Below are positions 10,152 through 18,204 of a DNA stretch of 64,000 nucleotides, piece by piece. This DNA comes from JACVRW01 sp963821275 (GTDB taxonomy: Bacteria; Actinomycetota; Thermoleophilia; Solirubrobacterales; Thermoleophilaceae). Position 1 is the first letter of the stretch, and every line of letters starts with the position of its first letter. A program made the translations under genes and the position numbers. The notes below the pieces were generated by a model. The model was not told the origin of the DNA, searched no databases, and was given only the letters and a program-made list of their open reading frames with translations. The DNA lies in NCBI GenBank assembly GCA_963821275.1, contig CAWGDF010000013.1, forward strand, positions 186,001 through 250,000, given 5' to 3'.

Positions 10152-11751
10152 CGCTGACCCCGAAGCCCGTCGGCCCCGAAGGCCCTGAAGGACGACGTTG
10201 TCGCCGGGACCACCGTCGAGCGTGTCGAGGCCCGGCCCGCCGATGAGCACGTCGTCGTCCTCCCCACCGAGGAGCGTGTCGCCCCCGTCCCCACCGATGA
10301 GGACGTCGTCACCTGCGCCGCCGTCCTCGGTGAGCAGTGCTGACCCGGACGACAGACCGGAGGCGTCGACCACGTCGTCGCCGGCGAGCGCGTTGACCGT
10401 CAGCCGGTCGCTGGCGGCGCCGGCGCCGGAAACGGACAGCAGCGCGGGGAGACCGCTGACCTCCACGTTCGGTCCGGCCGCGGTGACCGTCACGGCGTCG
10501 TCGCCGTTCGTGGCGTTCGCTATGACGTTGTCGGCCTGGCCGTCATCGCCCCCGCCGAGGGCGGCGAGGTCGGCCACCACGTCGGTGACATCCGTGCCGG
10601 AGAGGTCGTTGACGACGAGGGTGTCGCTGCCGCCGAAGGCCTTGGCATCGATGGATTCGACGTCGTCGAGGTCCATCGTGACCGCGGCGACGTTGCGCAG
10701 GAACCGTACCCGCTGGCCGTTGGCGGAGATGTCCATGATCCTCGTTGGCGTTGCTGGCGTTGAACGTGAGCGTGTCGGTGCCGTCCTGGCCCTCGACCAC
10801 GTCGCTGTCGTCGCCCGGATCCCACTGAAAGCTGTCGTTTTCGGCTCCGAGAAAGGCGACGTCGTCACCCTGGTTGCCGTCGACGACGTCTTCGCCGTCC
10901 CCGCCGAGCAGGAGGTCGGCCCCGTTGCCGCCGAGGAGCGTGTCGTTCTCCGCGCCGCCGTCGACCGTGATGTCGATGAGCGCCGCCAGGTTCCCGCTCG
11001 CGGCAAAGCTGTCCTGGCCGCCGTTGGCGTTGACGACGACTTTCTCGGAGCTGCCGATGTCGATCGCAAACGGCGCCGGATCGAGGCGGTCGAGCCGCAC
11101 GCGGACGCCGTTGGCCGTGACGGTGAACTGCTCGGCGACGCCGCCGCCGTTGACCTCGACCGTGTCCTCACCGCCACCGCCTTCGTTGAGGTCGGTGTCG
11201 TCGCCGGGATTCCAGATCATCCGGTCGCCGCCGCCCTGGCCGAACGCCTGATCGTCGGCGTCACCGCCGGTCAGAGTGTCGTCCTCGCCCCCGCCGAACA
11301 GCAGGTCGCCGGCGCCGCGACCGACGAGCGTGTCGGTGCCCGACTGGCCGAAGAGCTGGTCGGCGCCGGAGCCGCCGGTGAGGGTGTCGTTGCCGGCGCC
11401 GCCGGACAGATCGGCCTGCGGCAGCGCGCCGTTGGCCTCGTCGAGGGTCAGCGTGTCCTGACCGTCGAGGCCGAAGACGCGGATCTGCGTGGTGTTGCCG
11501 ACGGTCGGCGGCCCACCGGCGACGGCGACCGCGCCGTCGTTCACCAGGATCTGCCCCGCAGCATCGCGGCTGATCACGATCGAGTTGTCGGCGCTGTCGC
11601 CCAGCACGGTCAGCACGCCGGCGCTGAATGTCGCCGTGGTGGCCGCGCTCGCCGGCACGGCCGTAGCGGCAATCACGCCGGCAGCGAGCACCGTGCCCGC
11701 AAGCAGTCGGCGCGTCGTGCGGCGCCGGTGGCTGTTCCGTCTTGTGTTCAT
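10148..11751 (-). CDS. Secreted calcium-binding repeat protein (hemolysin-type/RTX repeats, frameshifted)
   Basis: Secreted protein of about 530 residues. The N-terminus has Arg-rich residues, a hydrophobic run (LLAGTVLAAGVIAATAV) and an ASA cleavage site, a Sec signal peptide. The mature part contains many Asp/Gly nonapeptide-type repeats such as GGAGNDTLTGGSGADQLFG, expected to form a calcium-bound beta-roll. One extra C at 10740-10741 breaks the frame; correcting it joins FNASNANE to IMDISANGQRV. Near the 3' end (GGPGDNVVLQ) there is no stop in that frame. A second one-base shift would end the gene at 10148, and the span is 3n+2 nt as two insertions predict. No enzymatic domain was recognised. 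Confidence 0.72.
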
Positions 11752-11821
11752 CGGTCGGGAGGGTCGATGATTGGACGCCGCCGCGAGCGCGTCTATTCCC
11801 AGTTGACGAAGGGCGGCCGCG

Positions 11822-12208
11822 CTACTGCCAGACGCTCGCGATCAGCGCGACGACGAGCAGCTTGAACAGCCAGTCGCCGGCGTGGATCGCGGCGAGCTTC
11901 CACGGCGTGCGCTCATGGATCACCGCGCCGGCCCACAGAACGAGCGGGAACCCGATCCAGAGCGCCGTCCCGAACAGCAGTCCGTCGCTCCAGTCGTCGA
12001 TCTCCGCTTGCACCGCGAGGCCCGCCACGACGGCCGCCAGAATCAGGCAACGGAGGACTTCGCCGGCCAGCTCCCACGGCGGCGCCTGCCCGCCCGTCGC
12101 GGCAGCGCCGCTGACCGCGGCCAGCCGGTCGCCGAGAACGGCGTAGTAGGTCCCGCCCACGACGAACGCCGCAACCGTCGCGGTGAGGATTGCGAGGAGG
12201 TTGGTCAT
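11822..12208 (-). CDS. DUF1761 family membrane protein
   Basis: Small integral membrane protein of 128 residues with about four hydrophobic segments: an N-terminal helix with GGTYYAVLG, then segments near residues 50-65, 78-93 and 112-126. The WxIGFPLVLWAGAVIHER region and overall layout fit the DUF1761 family, whose function is unknown. It lies about 70 nt upstream of the repeat-protein start on the same strand, so both could share a transcript. Nothing in the neighbourhood fixes its role. Confidence 0.7.
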   Translation of the reverse strand: MTNLLAILTATVAAFVVGGTYYAVLGDRLAAVSGAAATGGQAPPWELAGEVLRCLILAAVVAGLAVQAEIDDWSDGLLFGTALWIGFPLVLWAGAVIHERTPWKLAAIHAGDWLFKLLVVALIASVWQ

Positions 12209-12454
12209 CTGATGCTCCCGGTTTCACTGGCGGCGGCTCCGCGACTCACGCTCATGGCGCCCCGCCGGAAGGGGCAACAGAGACCGGCGTCCCGAGGGCT
12301 CGAGCCCCCTTTGCCCCCGCTTCAGCCGGCGGCGTGAGCGCCGGAACCGGGGGTTGGGCGCGGGACCGCGCCGCACGGGAAGCTACCAGCGGGCCGGCCG
12401 TGGGTTTGTGACTTTGCGCACACTCGACCAGCCGCGGCGGAGCACCTGATATTG

Positions 12455-12470
12455 TTAACCTTGTGGTTAA
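12455..12470. promoter_or_regulatory. Inverted repeat overlapping the arsR-type start codon (candidate operator)
   Basis: A perfect inverted repeat TTAACC-TTGT-GGTTAA spans the GTG start of the ArsR-family regulator at 12463. A TATTGT hexamer at 12450-12455 could be a -10 box, giving a nearly leaderless transcript. ArsR-family repressors commonly bind such AT-rich dyads at their own promoters, so autoregulation is a reasonable inference. The remainder of the 12209-12454 gap shows GC-rich sequence with no gene that I can support. Confidence 0.55.
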
Positions 12471-12777
12471 TGATCCGTTCAAGGCACTCTCGCACCCGAT
12501 CCGCCGGGGCATCGTCGAACGCCTGGCCGCCGGCCCGGCGACCGTCGGCGACGCGACCAGCGGCTTCGGCGTGTCCAAGCCGGCCATCTCCAAGCACCTG
12601 CGGGTGCTGGAGGAGACCGGTGTCATCAGGCGCGAGGTGGTGGGCCGGACCCACCGGCTCTCGCTCGAGCCGAACGTGCTCAGCGAGGCGGCCGACTGGA
12701 TGGATCGCCAGCGCGCCCTCTGGGGGCGCCTGTTCGACGTAGTAGACGAGTACCTCAAGGAGGACACCCCCCGATGA
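12463..12777 (+). CDS. ArsR/SmtB-family transcriptional regulator
   Basis: Winged-helix repressor of 104 residues starting at GTG 12463. The DNA-binding helix-turn-helix is seen as KPAISKHLRVLEETGVIRREV, followed by the wing VGRTHRLSLEP. There is no Cys cluster typical of metal-sensing ArsR proteins. It resembles the subgroup that travels with AHSA1/SRPBCC proteins. Its stop overlaps the next start (ATGA), so it is co-translated with the DUF899 and AHSA1 genes it probably controls. An inverted repeat over its own start is the likely operator. Confidence 0.88.
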   Translation: MVNDPFKALSHPIRRGIVERLAAGPATVGDATSGFGVSKPAISKHLRVLEETGVIRREVVGRTHRLSLEPNVLSEAADWMDRQRALWGRLFDVVDEYLKEDTPR

Positions 12778-13445
12778 ACACCCCACCGGTCGTGTCAACC
12801 CAGGAGTGGGACACCGCACGCGACGAAATGCTCGTTAAGGAGAAGGCGCTCACCCGCGCCCGCGACGCGCTGGCCGCCGAGCGCCGGCGCATGCCCTGGA
12901 TGGCCGTGGAGAAGGAGTACGCCTTCGAGGGGCCGAACGGGCCCGTGAGCCTGCTCGACCTGTTCGAAGGCCGGCGCCAGCTCGTCGTCTACCGCTTCTT
13001 CTACGAGCCGGACGTGGCCGGCTGGCCCGAGCGCGGCTGCGGCGGCTGCTCGTTCCTCGCCGACCAGGTCGCCCATCTCGCTCACCTGAACGCCCGCGAC
13101 ACCACGCTCGCGTTCGTCTCCCGCGCCCCGCAGGAGAACATCACGCAGCTGAAGGAGGACATGGGCTGGGAGATGCCCTGGTACACGATCACCGACGACT
13201 TCGACAAGGACTTCGGCGTCGGCGAGTGGCACGGCACCAACGCCTTCATCCGCGAGGGCGACCGGATCTTCCGCACGTACTTCATCGACAGCCGCGGCGA
13301 TGAGGCGATGGGGACCACATGGGCCTACCTCGACATCACGGCCCTGGGGCGCCAGGAGGAGTGGGAGGACTCGCCGGAGGGCTACCCGCAGACCGCGCCC
13401 TACCAGTGGTGGAACTACCACGACGCGTACGGGAACGACAAGTGA
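12774..13445 (+). CDS. DUF899 thioredoxin-like family protein
   Basis: Cytosolic protein of 223 residues in the DUF899 family, predicted to have a thioredoxin-like fold. Family blocks seen are MPWMAVEKEYAFEGPNG, QLVVYRFFYEPDV, a CGGCSFLADQVAHL motif with a CxxC pair near residue 90, and the C-terminal YQWWNYHDAYG. The CxxC suggests dithiol chemistry, but the reaction is unknown. It overlaps the upstream ArsR gene by 4 nt and the downstream 43-codon ORF by 4 nt (GTGA). Confidence 0.85.
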   Translation: MNTPPVVSTQEWDTARDEMLVKEKALTRARDALAAERRRMPWMAVEKEYAFEGPNGPVSLLDLFEGRRQLVVYRFFYEPDVAGWPERGCGGCSFLADQVAHLAHLNARDTTLAFVSRAPQENITQLKEDMGWEMPWYTITDDFDKDFGVGEWHGTNAFIREGDRIFRTYFIDSRGDEAMGTTWAYLDITALGRQEEWEDSPEGYPQTAPYQWWNYHDAYGNDK

Positions 13446-13573
13446 TCGCCCACGTCGGAATCGTTCCGGTGGAGGAGGTCCTGCCCGCGCTGACCGGCGC
13501 GGGCGGGGGCCTGCTCCTGGCCCGCGCCTGGCTTACCCTGCACCTGCGACGCCGACAGGGTTCCCGAGGATGA
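13442..13573 (+). CDS. 43-residue hypothetical membrane peptide
   Basis: Short ORF beginning with GTG at 13442, inside the DUF899 stop (GTGA), and ending in a TGA that overlaps the AHSA1 ATG (ATGA). The predicted peptide has acidic residues near the N-terminus (PVEEVLP), a central hydrophobic stretch (ALTGAGGGLLLARAWLTL) and a basic tail (RRRQGSRG), which fits a single membrane-spanning helix. Exact coupling on both sides argues that it is translated. Function unknown; membrane anchoring or regulation of its operon partners is only a guess. Confidence 0.55.
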   Translation: MIAHVGIVPVEEVLPALTGAGGGLLLARAWLTLHLRRRQGSRG

Positions 13574-14079
13574 ACGAGAACACGACGCTGCGCATGGAGC
13601 GCACCTTCCGGGCGCCGGCCCAGGCGGTCTTCGACGCCTGGACCAGCGAGGAGGTGATGCGGCGCTGGTGGCATGCGGAACACGATTGGGAGACCACCGT
13701 GGCCGAGGTCGACCTGCGCGTGGGCGGCGCGGTGCGTGTGGTCATGCGAAACCCCCACGAGGACGTCGAGTACGGCGGCGGCGGCCGCTACACCGAGATC
13801 GACCCGCCGCGCCGCCTGGCCTTCACCTGGATCTGGGACGGCGACGACACGCGACAGCTGATCGAGCTCGACTTCGAGGAGACCGACAACGCCACGACCG
13901 TCCGCTTCACCCACAGCGGCCTCTGGGACGAGGCGGCCGTGCGCTCGCACGAGGACGGATGGGGCAAGGCCTTCGACAACCTGGAGCGCACGCTGAGCGG
14001 CGAATCGGGGCTAGCCGCCGGCGGAAGGCCGCCGATGTCCGCGGCCCACGCGGGCTCCCCAAAGGGTTTGGTTCCTTAG
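13570..14079 (+). CDS. AHSA1/SRPBCC domain protein
   Basis: Ligand-binding helix-grip protein of 169 residues (activator of Hsp90 ATPase 1-like). Seen features are the opening RTFRAPAQAVFDAWTSEEVMRRWW, the central GGGGRYTEIDPPRRLAFTW and the C-terminal helix SHEDGWGKAFDNLERTL. Such proteins are frequently encoded with ArsR regulators, as here. The small molecule bound is unknown. The last about 20 residues are low-complexity, and the final codons lie inside an inverted repeat that may terminate transcription. Confidence 0.86.
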   Translation: MNENTTLRMERTFRAPAQAVFDAWTSEEVMRRWWHAEHDWETTVAEVDLRVGGAVRVVMRNPHEDVEYGGGGRYTEIDPPRRLAFTWIWDGDDTRQLIELDFEETDNATTVRFTHSGLWDEAAVRSHEDGWGKAFDNLERTLSGESGLAAGGRPPMSAAHAGSPKGLVP

Positions 14080-14110
14080 CGTCCGTACAGGCAACAAAGG
14101 AACCAAACCC
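14064..14110. terminator. Long perfect hairpin between convergent genes
   Basis: A 14-bp perfect inverted repeat, GGGTTTGGTTCCTT at 14064-14077 and its complement at 14097-14110, encloses a 19-nt loop. It covers the end of the AHSA1 gene and lies between it and the convergent MMPL gene, where a bidirectional terminator is expected. There is no T-run after either arm, so termination is inferred from position and stem strength. Confidence 0.5.
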
Positions 14111-14133
14111 CCAGGATCGCGGTGGGACGGAAG

Positions 14134-16284
14134 CTAGGGCCGCCCCTCGGCCGGCCTCACCCCAGCGGGCTCGAGGTCCAGGCGCGGCAGGAAGCGCTCC
14201 ATCCAGTTCGGGATCCACCAGTTGCGGTCGCCGAGCAGCTGCATCACGGCGGGCACGAGCACCATCCGCACGAGGGTGGCGTCGAGGAAGATCGCCGATG
14301 CCAGCCCGATCCCGAACAGCTTCAGGAAGGTGTCGGGCGCGGCCAGGAAGGCGAGGAAGACGACGACCATGATCGCCGCGGCGGCCGTGATCACGCGAGC
14401 GGTCTTGGCCAGGCCGTCCGCGACCGCCCGGCGCGTGTCTCCGTGCTTGAGGTACTCCTCGCGGATCCGCGAGACCAGGAAGACCTCGTAGTCCATCGAG
14501 AGCCCGAACAGGATCGCGAACATCATCACCGGCATGAACGGGGCGATGGGCACCTCGTGATCGATTCCGATCAGCTCGCCGACCGTCCCGCCCTTGGCGA
14601 CGAGGGTCATGACGCCGTACGCGGCGCCCACCGAGAGCAGGTTCATGATCGAGGCCTTCAGCGAGATCAGCGGTGAGCGGAAGGCCACGAGCAGCAGCAG
14701 GAAGGAGAGCCCCACGACGCCGGCGATGAAGACCGGCATGCGGTCGGTGACGTACTCGCTCTGGTCCTCGAGCGCCGCGGTCACTCCGCCGATCTCGGCG
14801 GTGATGCCGGTCCCGCCGAGCTCGTCGGGCACGACGTCATCGCGCAGCCGGTGGACGAGGTCCTCGGTCTCCGCGTCCTGAGGGGAGCTGGACGGGATCA
14901 CGGTGAGCATCGCCGCGTTGCCCTCCCTGTTGATCTGAGGATCGGCCACGAAGGCGACGCCCTCCTCGCTGCGGAGCCGGTCCGCGAGGCCGCTGATCTC
15001 GCCGCGCGCGGACTCATCGGGCAGGTCGGCAGCGATCACCAGCGGCCCGTTGGTGCCCCGTCCGAAGCCCTCGGCGTTCAGGTCGTAGGCCTGGCGGGTC
15101 ATGGTGTCGGGCGGGTCGTTGCCGGCGTCGGGGAAGCCGAGGCGCATGCCGAGCGCCGGAGCGGCCAGTAGGAGCAGGATCGCCGTGGCGACGATCGCCG
15201 CCGCCCAGGGCCGGCGCTGGACCGCGTGGCTCCAACGCGCCGCGGGCGACTCGCCGTTCCCCTCCGTCTTCAGGGTCCGGCCCAGCAACGGGATCCGCAG
15301 CCGGTCCACCCGCGGGCCGAGATAGGAGAGCAGCGCCGGCAGCAGCGATATGGCGGCGAGCATCACCACGAGGACCGCGAGCGAGGCCGCGATGGCCACG
15401 CCGTACATGTAGGGCAGGCCGGTGAGGAACAGGCCCATGACGGCGATCACCACCGTGCCACCGGCGATGACGACGCTGCGGCCGGCGGTGGTGACCGCCT
15501 CCACCACGGCGTCGTGGCGGTCCTTGCCCGCGTTGAGCGCCGCACGGAACCGGGTCAGGACCAGCAACGAGTAGTCGATGCCCACGCCGATCCCGATCAG
15601 TCCGGAGACCGCCGTGGTCCAGTCGGGCACGTCGACGACGTTGGCGAGCAGCAGGATGAGGCCGCCCGACGTGATGCCGAGGCCGACGAGCGCGATCACG
15701 AGCGGCAGGCCCGCGGCGACCACCGACCCGAAGGCGATCAGCAGCACGATCGCCGCGCCGAGGAAGCCGAGCCCCTCGGGGCTGGACGCCTCCTGTGCGG
15801 CGTAGATCGGATCGCCTCCGAGCTTTATCTGGAGCCCGTCACCGCTGTTCTTCTCGGCGGCGGCGATCAGCTTCTCGCCATCCTCCTTGGGAACGTCCCA
15901 GCCCGGGACCGTCAAGGGGAGCGTCGTCGCTCCGATGGTGCCGTCCTCGGACACCCGGATCGGGGTCTCGCCGGCGATGTGGTCGACCTGCTGGGCCTGC
16001 GCGAGGAAGGCGTTGACGCCCTCGCGCGCCGCTGCGCTCCTGGCGCCCTCCTGGTCCTTCCAGACGACGTAGATCTCCTGGCCGGAGTAGCCGCCGAAGC
16101 GCTGCTCGGTGAGCTCGCTGGCGGCCTTCGACTCCGAGCCCGGCGTGTTGTAGTCGGCGTTGTACTCGCCCGCGAGCGAGGAGCCCAGCCCGACGATCAC
16201 GACCAGCGCGACGATCCAGGCCAGCACCATACGGCCGCGGCGGCGGTAGGCGAGGTCGGCGAGACGGGCGAGCATGCTGGTCAT
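14134..16284 (-). CDS. MMPL family transporter (RND superfamily)
   Basis: Inner-membrane transporter of 716 residues with two RND-type repeats. Each has one N-terminal membrane helix, an extracytoplasmic domain and a block of about five helices. Seen elements are the N-terminal RRRGRMVLAWIVALVVIVGLG, GIGVGIDYSLLVLTRFR in the first half and GLSMDYEVFLVSRIREEY in the second, both typical of MMPL helices. MMPL proteins of actinobacteria export lipids or other hydrophobic compounds; the substrate here is unknown. The ATG at 16284 is chosen because MTSMLARLADLAYRRR begins the conserved region. Confidence 0.88.
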   Translation of the reverse strand: MTSMLARLADLAYRRRGRMVLAWIVALVVIVGLGSSLAGEYNADYNTPGSESKAASELTEQRFGGYSGQEIYVVWKDQEGARSAAAREGVNAFLAQAQQVDHIAGETPIRVSEDGTIGATTLPLTVPGWDVPKEDGEKLIAAAEKNSGDGLQIKLGGDPIYAAQEASSPEGLGFLGAAIVLLIAFGSVVAAGLPLVIALVGLGITSGGLILLLANVVDVPDWTTAVSGLIGIGVGIDYSLLVLTRFRAALNAGKDRHDAVVEAVTTAGRSVVIAGGTVVIAVMGLFLTGLPYMYGVAIAASLAVLVVMLAAISLLPALLSYLGPRVDRLRIPLLGRTLKTEGNGESPAARWSHAVQRRPWAAAIVATAILLLLAAPALGMRLGFPDAGNDPPDTMTRQAYDLNAEGFGRGTNGPLVIAADLPDESARGEISGLADRLRSEEGVAFVADPQINREGNAAMLTVIPSSSPQDAETEDLVHRLRDDVVPDELGGTGITAEIGGVTAALEDQSEYVTDRMPVFIAGVVGLSFLLLLVAFRSPLISLKASIMNLLSVGAAYGVMTLVAKGGTVGELIGIDHEVPIAPFMPVMMFAILFGLSMDYEVFLVSRIREEYLKHGDTRRAVADGLAKTARVITAAAAIMVVVFLAFLAAPDTFLKLFGIGLASAIFLDATLVRMVLVPAVMQLLGDRNWWIPNWMERFLPRLDLEPAGVRPAEGRP

Positions 16285-16374
16285 CGGGCGGGTACCCCTT
16301 CGTTGGAAGCCGAGCGCATCAGGCCCACTGTGAGCCAGCACGCGGGACGGGCCAATGGGGTTTTCCCGTGAGAC

Positions 16375-16396
16375 GGGGTGCGGTTATCCGCACCCC
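16375..16396. promoter_or_regulatory. Palindrome upstream of the kinase-aldolase operon (candidate operator)
   Basis: A perfect inverted repeat GGGGTGCGG-TTAT-CCGCACCCC lies 24 nt upstream of the ATG at 16421. A TAGGAT hexamer at 16403-16408 could be the -10 box, so the palindrome would sit over or beside the -35 region where a repressor would block RNA polymerase. It also lies in the divergent gap with the MMPL gene (start 16284). Regulator unknown. Confidence 0.45.
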
Positions 16397-16420
16397 AGAC
16401 ACTAGGATCGCCCCGTCGCC

Positions 16421-17377
16421 ATGACGCCGGACTCGCATCCCGAGGTGCTGTGCGCGGGGATCATCGTCGCCGACGCAATAGCCACTCCGGTGGACGAGCC
16501 GCCCGAGCCGGGGCTGCTCAGGCTGGTCGACTCGGTCGAGCTGGCCACCGGGGGCTGCGCGCTGTCGACGGCCACGGCGCTCGCAAAGCTCGGGGCGCGG
16601 ACCGCCCTCTGCGGCTGCGTGGGGAACGACCTGCTCGGCGGGGTGCTCCTGCGCGAGGCGCGCTCGCGCGGGCTGGACACCGCATACGTGCGGACCTGCG
16701 AAACGCTCACCTCCGCCTCCGTCGTGCTCGACACCAGCGACGGGGAGCGCAGCTTCCTGCACAACCCGGGAGCGAGCGGCGAGCTCCGGCGAGACGACAT
16801 CGAGCGCGCGCTGGAGCGGGCGCGGCCGCGCTGGCTCCACATCGGCGGGGCGCTTGTGATGCCGGCCCTGGACGGCGAGCCGCTGGCCCAGGTGCTCCGC
16901 CACGCTCGCGGACGGGGCGTCCTCACCAGCCTCGACCCGGTGCACGACGCGAGTGGGCGCTGGGACCGGCTGCACGCCAGCCTCCCCCACCTCGACGTGA
17001 TCTGCCCGAACCTGAACGAGGCCCAGGGGATCAGCGGCCAGGAATCCGCGCGGGACTGCGCGGCCTGGCTGCGCGACCGCGGCGTGGACCAGGTGGCGGT
17101 GAAGATGGGCCGCGCGGGCGCCCACGTGCTCGACGCCGAGGGCCGAGCCGAGCAGGTCGCCCCGTTCGAGGTCCGCGCGCGGGACGAGACCGGTGCGGGC
17201 GACGCCTTCGCCGGTGGCCTGCTCTTCGGCCTGTCCCAGGGGTGGCCGCTCGCCGAGGCGGCCCGGCTCGCCAACGCCGTGGGCGCGCTGTCCACCACGG
17301 CCGTGGGTGCCAGCAGCGCTCTCCCCGACCTGCCCGACGCCCTGGCCTTCGCCGGGCTCGAGGCCGCCCGGACATGA
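16421..17377 (+). CDS. PfkB-family carbohydrate kinase
   Basis: ATP-dependent sugar kinase of 318 residues in the ribokinase/PfkB family. Seen are the N-terminal glycine pair in ELATGGCALSTATALAKLG (PfkB signature 1 region), CVGNDLLGG, and signature 2 as DETGAGDAFAGG with the catalytic Asp in GAGD. Substrate cannot be read from sequence. It overlaps the aldolase gene by 4 nt (ATGA), so its phosphorylated product is probably the aldolase substrate. Confidence 0.88.
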   Translation: MTPDSHPEVLCAGIIVADAIATPVDEPPEPGLLRLVDSVELATGGCALSTATALAKLGARTALCGCVGNDLLGGVLLREARSRGLDTAYVRTCETLTSASVVLDTSDGERSFLHNPGASGELRRDDIERALERARPRWLHIGGALVMPALDGEPLAQVLRHARGRGVLTSLDPVHDASGRWDRLHASLPHLDVICPNLNEAQGISGQESARDCAAWLRDRGVDQVAVKMGRAGAHVLDAEGRAEQVAPFEVRARDETGAGDAFAGGLLFGLSQGWPLAEAARLANAVGALSTTAVGASSALPDLPDALAFAGLEAART

Positions 17378-18204
17378 GCGTCCTGCCCCGGGTTCGCCGC
17401 CTGTTCGGCGCCGACGGTCGCTGCTTCGACGTGGCCGTCGACCATGGGTTCTTCGGGGAGCCGCGCTTTCTCGGCGGGATCGAGGACCTGTCCTCCGCGC
17501 TGGATGCCCTGGTCGAGGCCGGACCCGACGCCATCCAGCTCTCCCCCGGAGCCGCGCCCCTGCTGCAAGAGCGGCCCAGGCCGAAGCCGGCGCTGGTCAT
17601 GCGCACGGACGTGGCCAACGTCTACGGCCCACAGGTGGACGACGAAGCGGCGTACTTCTCCGAGCTGGTGGCCGACCCGGTCGAGACCGCCCTTCGCCTG
17701 GACGCCGCCTGCGTGGTGGTCAACCTGCTGTGGCTTCCGGGGAGGGAGGAGCTGCTGCGGGCCTGCCTGGCGAACGCGGCCCGGCTCAAGGCCCTGTGCG
17801 AGCCGGCGGGCATGCCGCTGATGATCGAGCCGCTGGCCATGCGCCCCGGCGCGGAGGGCTACGGCGTGGACGGGGACGCCGACCGCATCAGGGCGCTCGT
17901 GCGCCAGGCGGTCGAGCTCGGCGCCGACGTGATCAAGGCCGACCCCACCGACGACCTGGCCGACTACCGGCGGGTGATCGAGGTCGCCGGGAGGGTGCCG
18001 GTGCTCGTGCGCGGCGGCGGGCGCGCCTCCGACGAGGAGGTGCTCCACCGCACCGAGGCCGTGCTCGAGGCCGGGGCCGCAGGGATCGTGTACGGACGCA
18101 ACGTCATCCAGCACGAGAGCCCGCACAAGATGACGCGGGCGTTGATGGCGGTCGTGCACGACAGCGTGGGGGCGGCCGAGGCGCTGGAGCGCCTGCGTGG
18201 CTGA
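17374..18204 (+). CDS. DhnA/LsrF-type class I aldolase
   Basis: TIM-barrel aldolase of 276 residues in the DeoC/LacD/DhnA superfamily. The N-terminal CFDVAVDHGFFGEP matches the conserved DHG motif. The Schiff-base lysine is probably Lys188 in GADVIKADPTDD, and VLVRGGGRASDEEVL with AGIVYGRNVIQH forms the phosphate-binding end of the barrel. It would cleave a phosphorylated sugar made by the upstream kinase. Sulfofructose-1-phosphate, Lsr autoinducer-2 derivatives and aromatic precursor formation are known uses of relatives; none is specifically supported here. Confidence 0.85.
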   Translation: MSVLPRVRRLFGADGRCFDVAVDHGFFGEPRFLGGIEDLSSALDALVEAGPDAIQLSPGAAPLLQERPRPKPALVMRTDVANVYGPQVDDEAAYFSELVADPVETALRLDAACVVVNLLWLPGREELLRACLANAARLKALCEPAGMPLMIEPLAMRPGAEGYGVDGDADRIRALVRQAVELGADVIKADPTDDLADYRRVIEVAGRVPVLVRGGGRASDEEVLHRTEAVLEAGAAGIVYGRNVIQHESPHKMTRALMAVVHDSVGAAEALERLRG

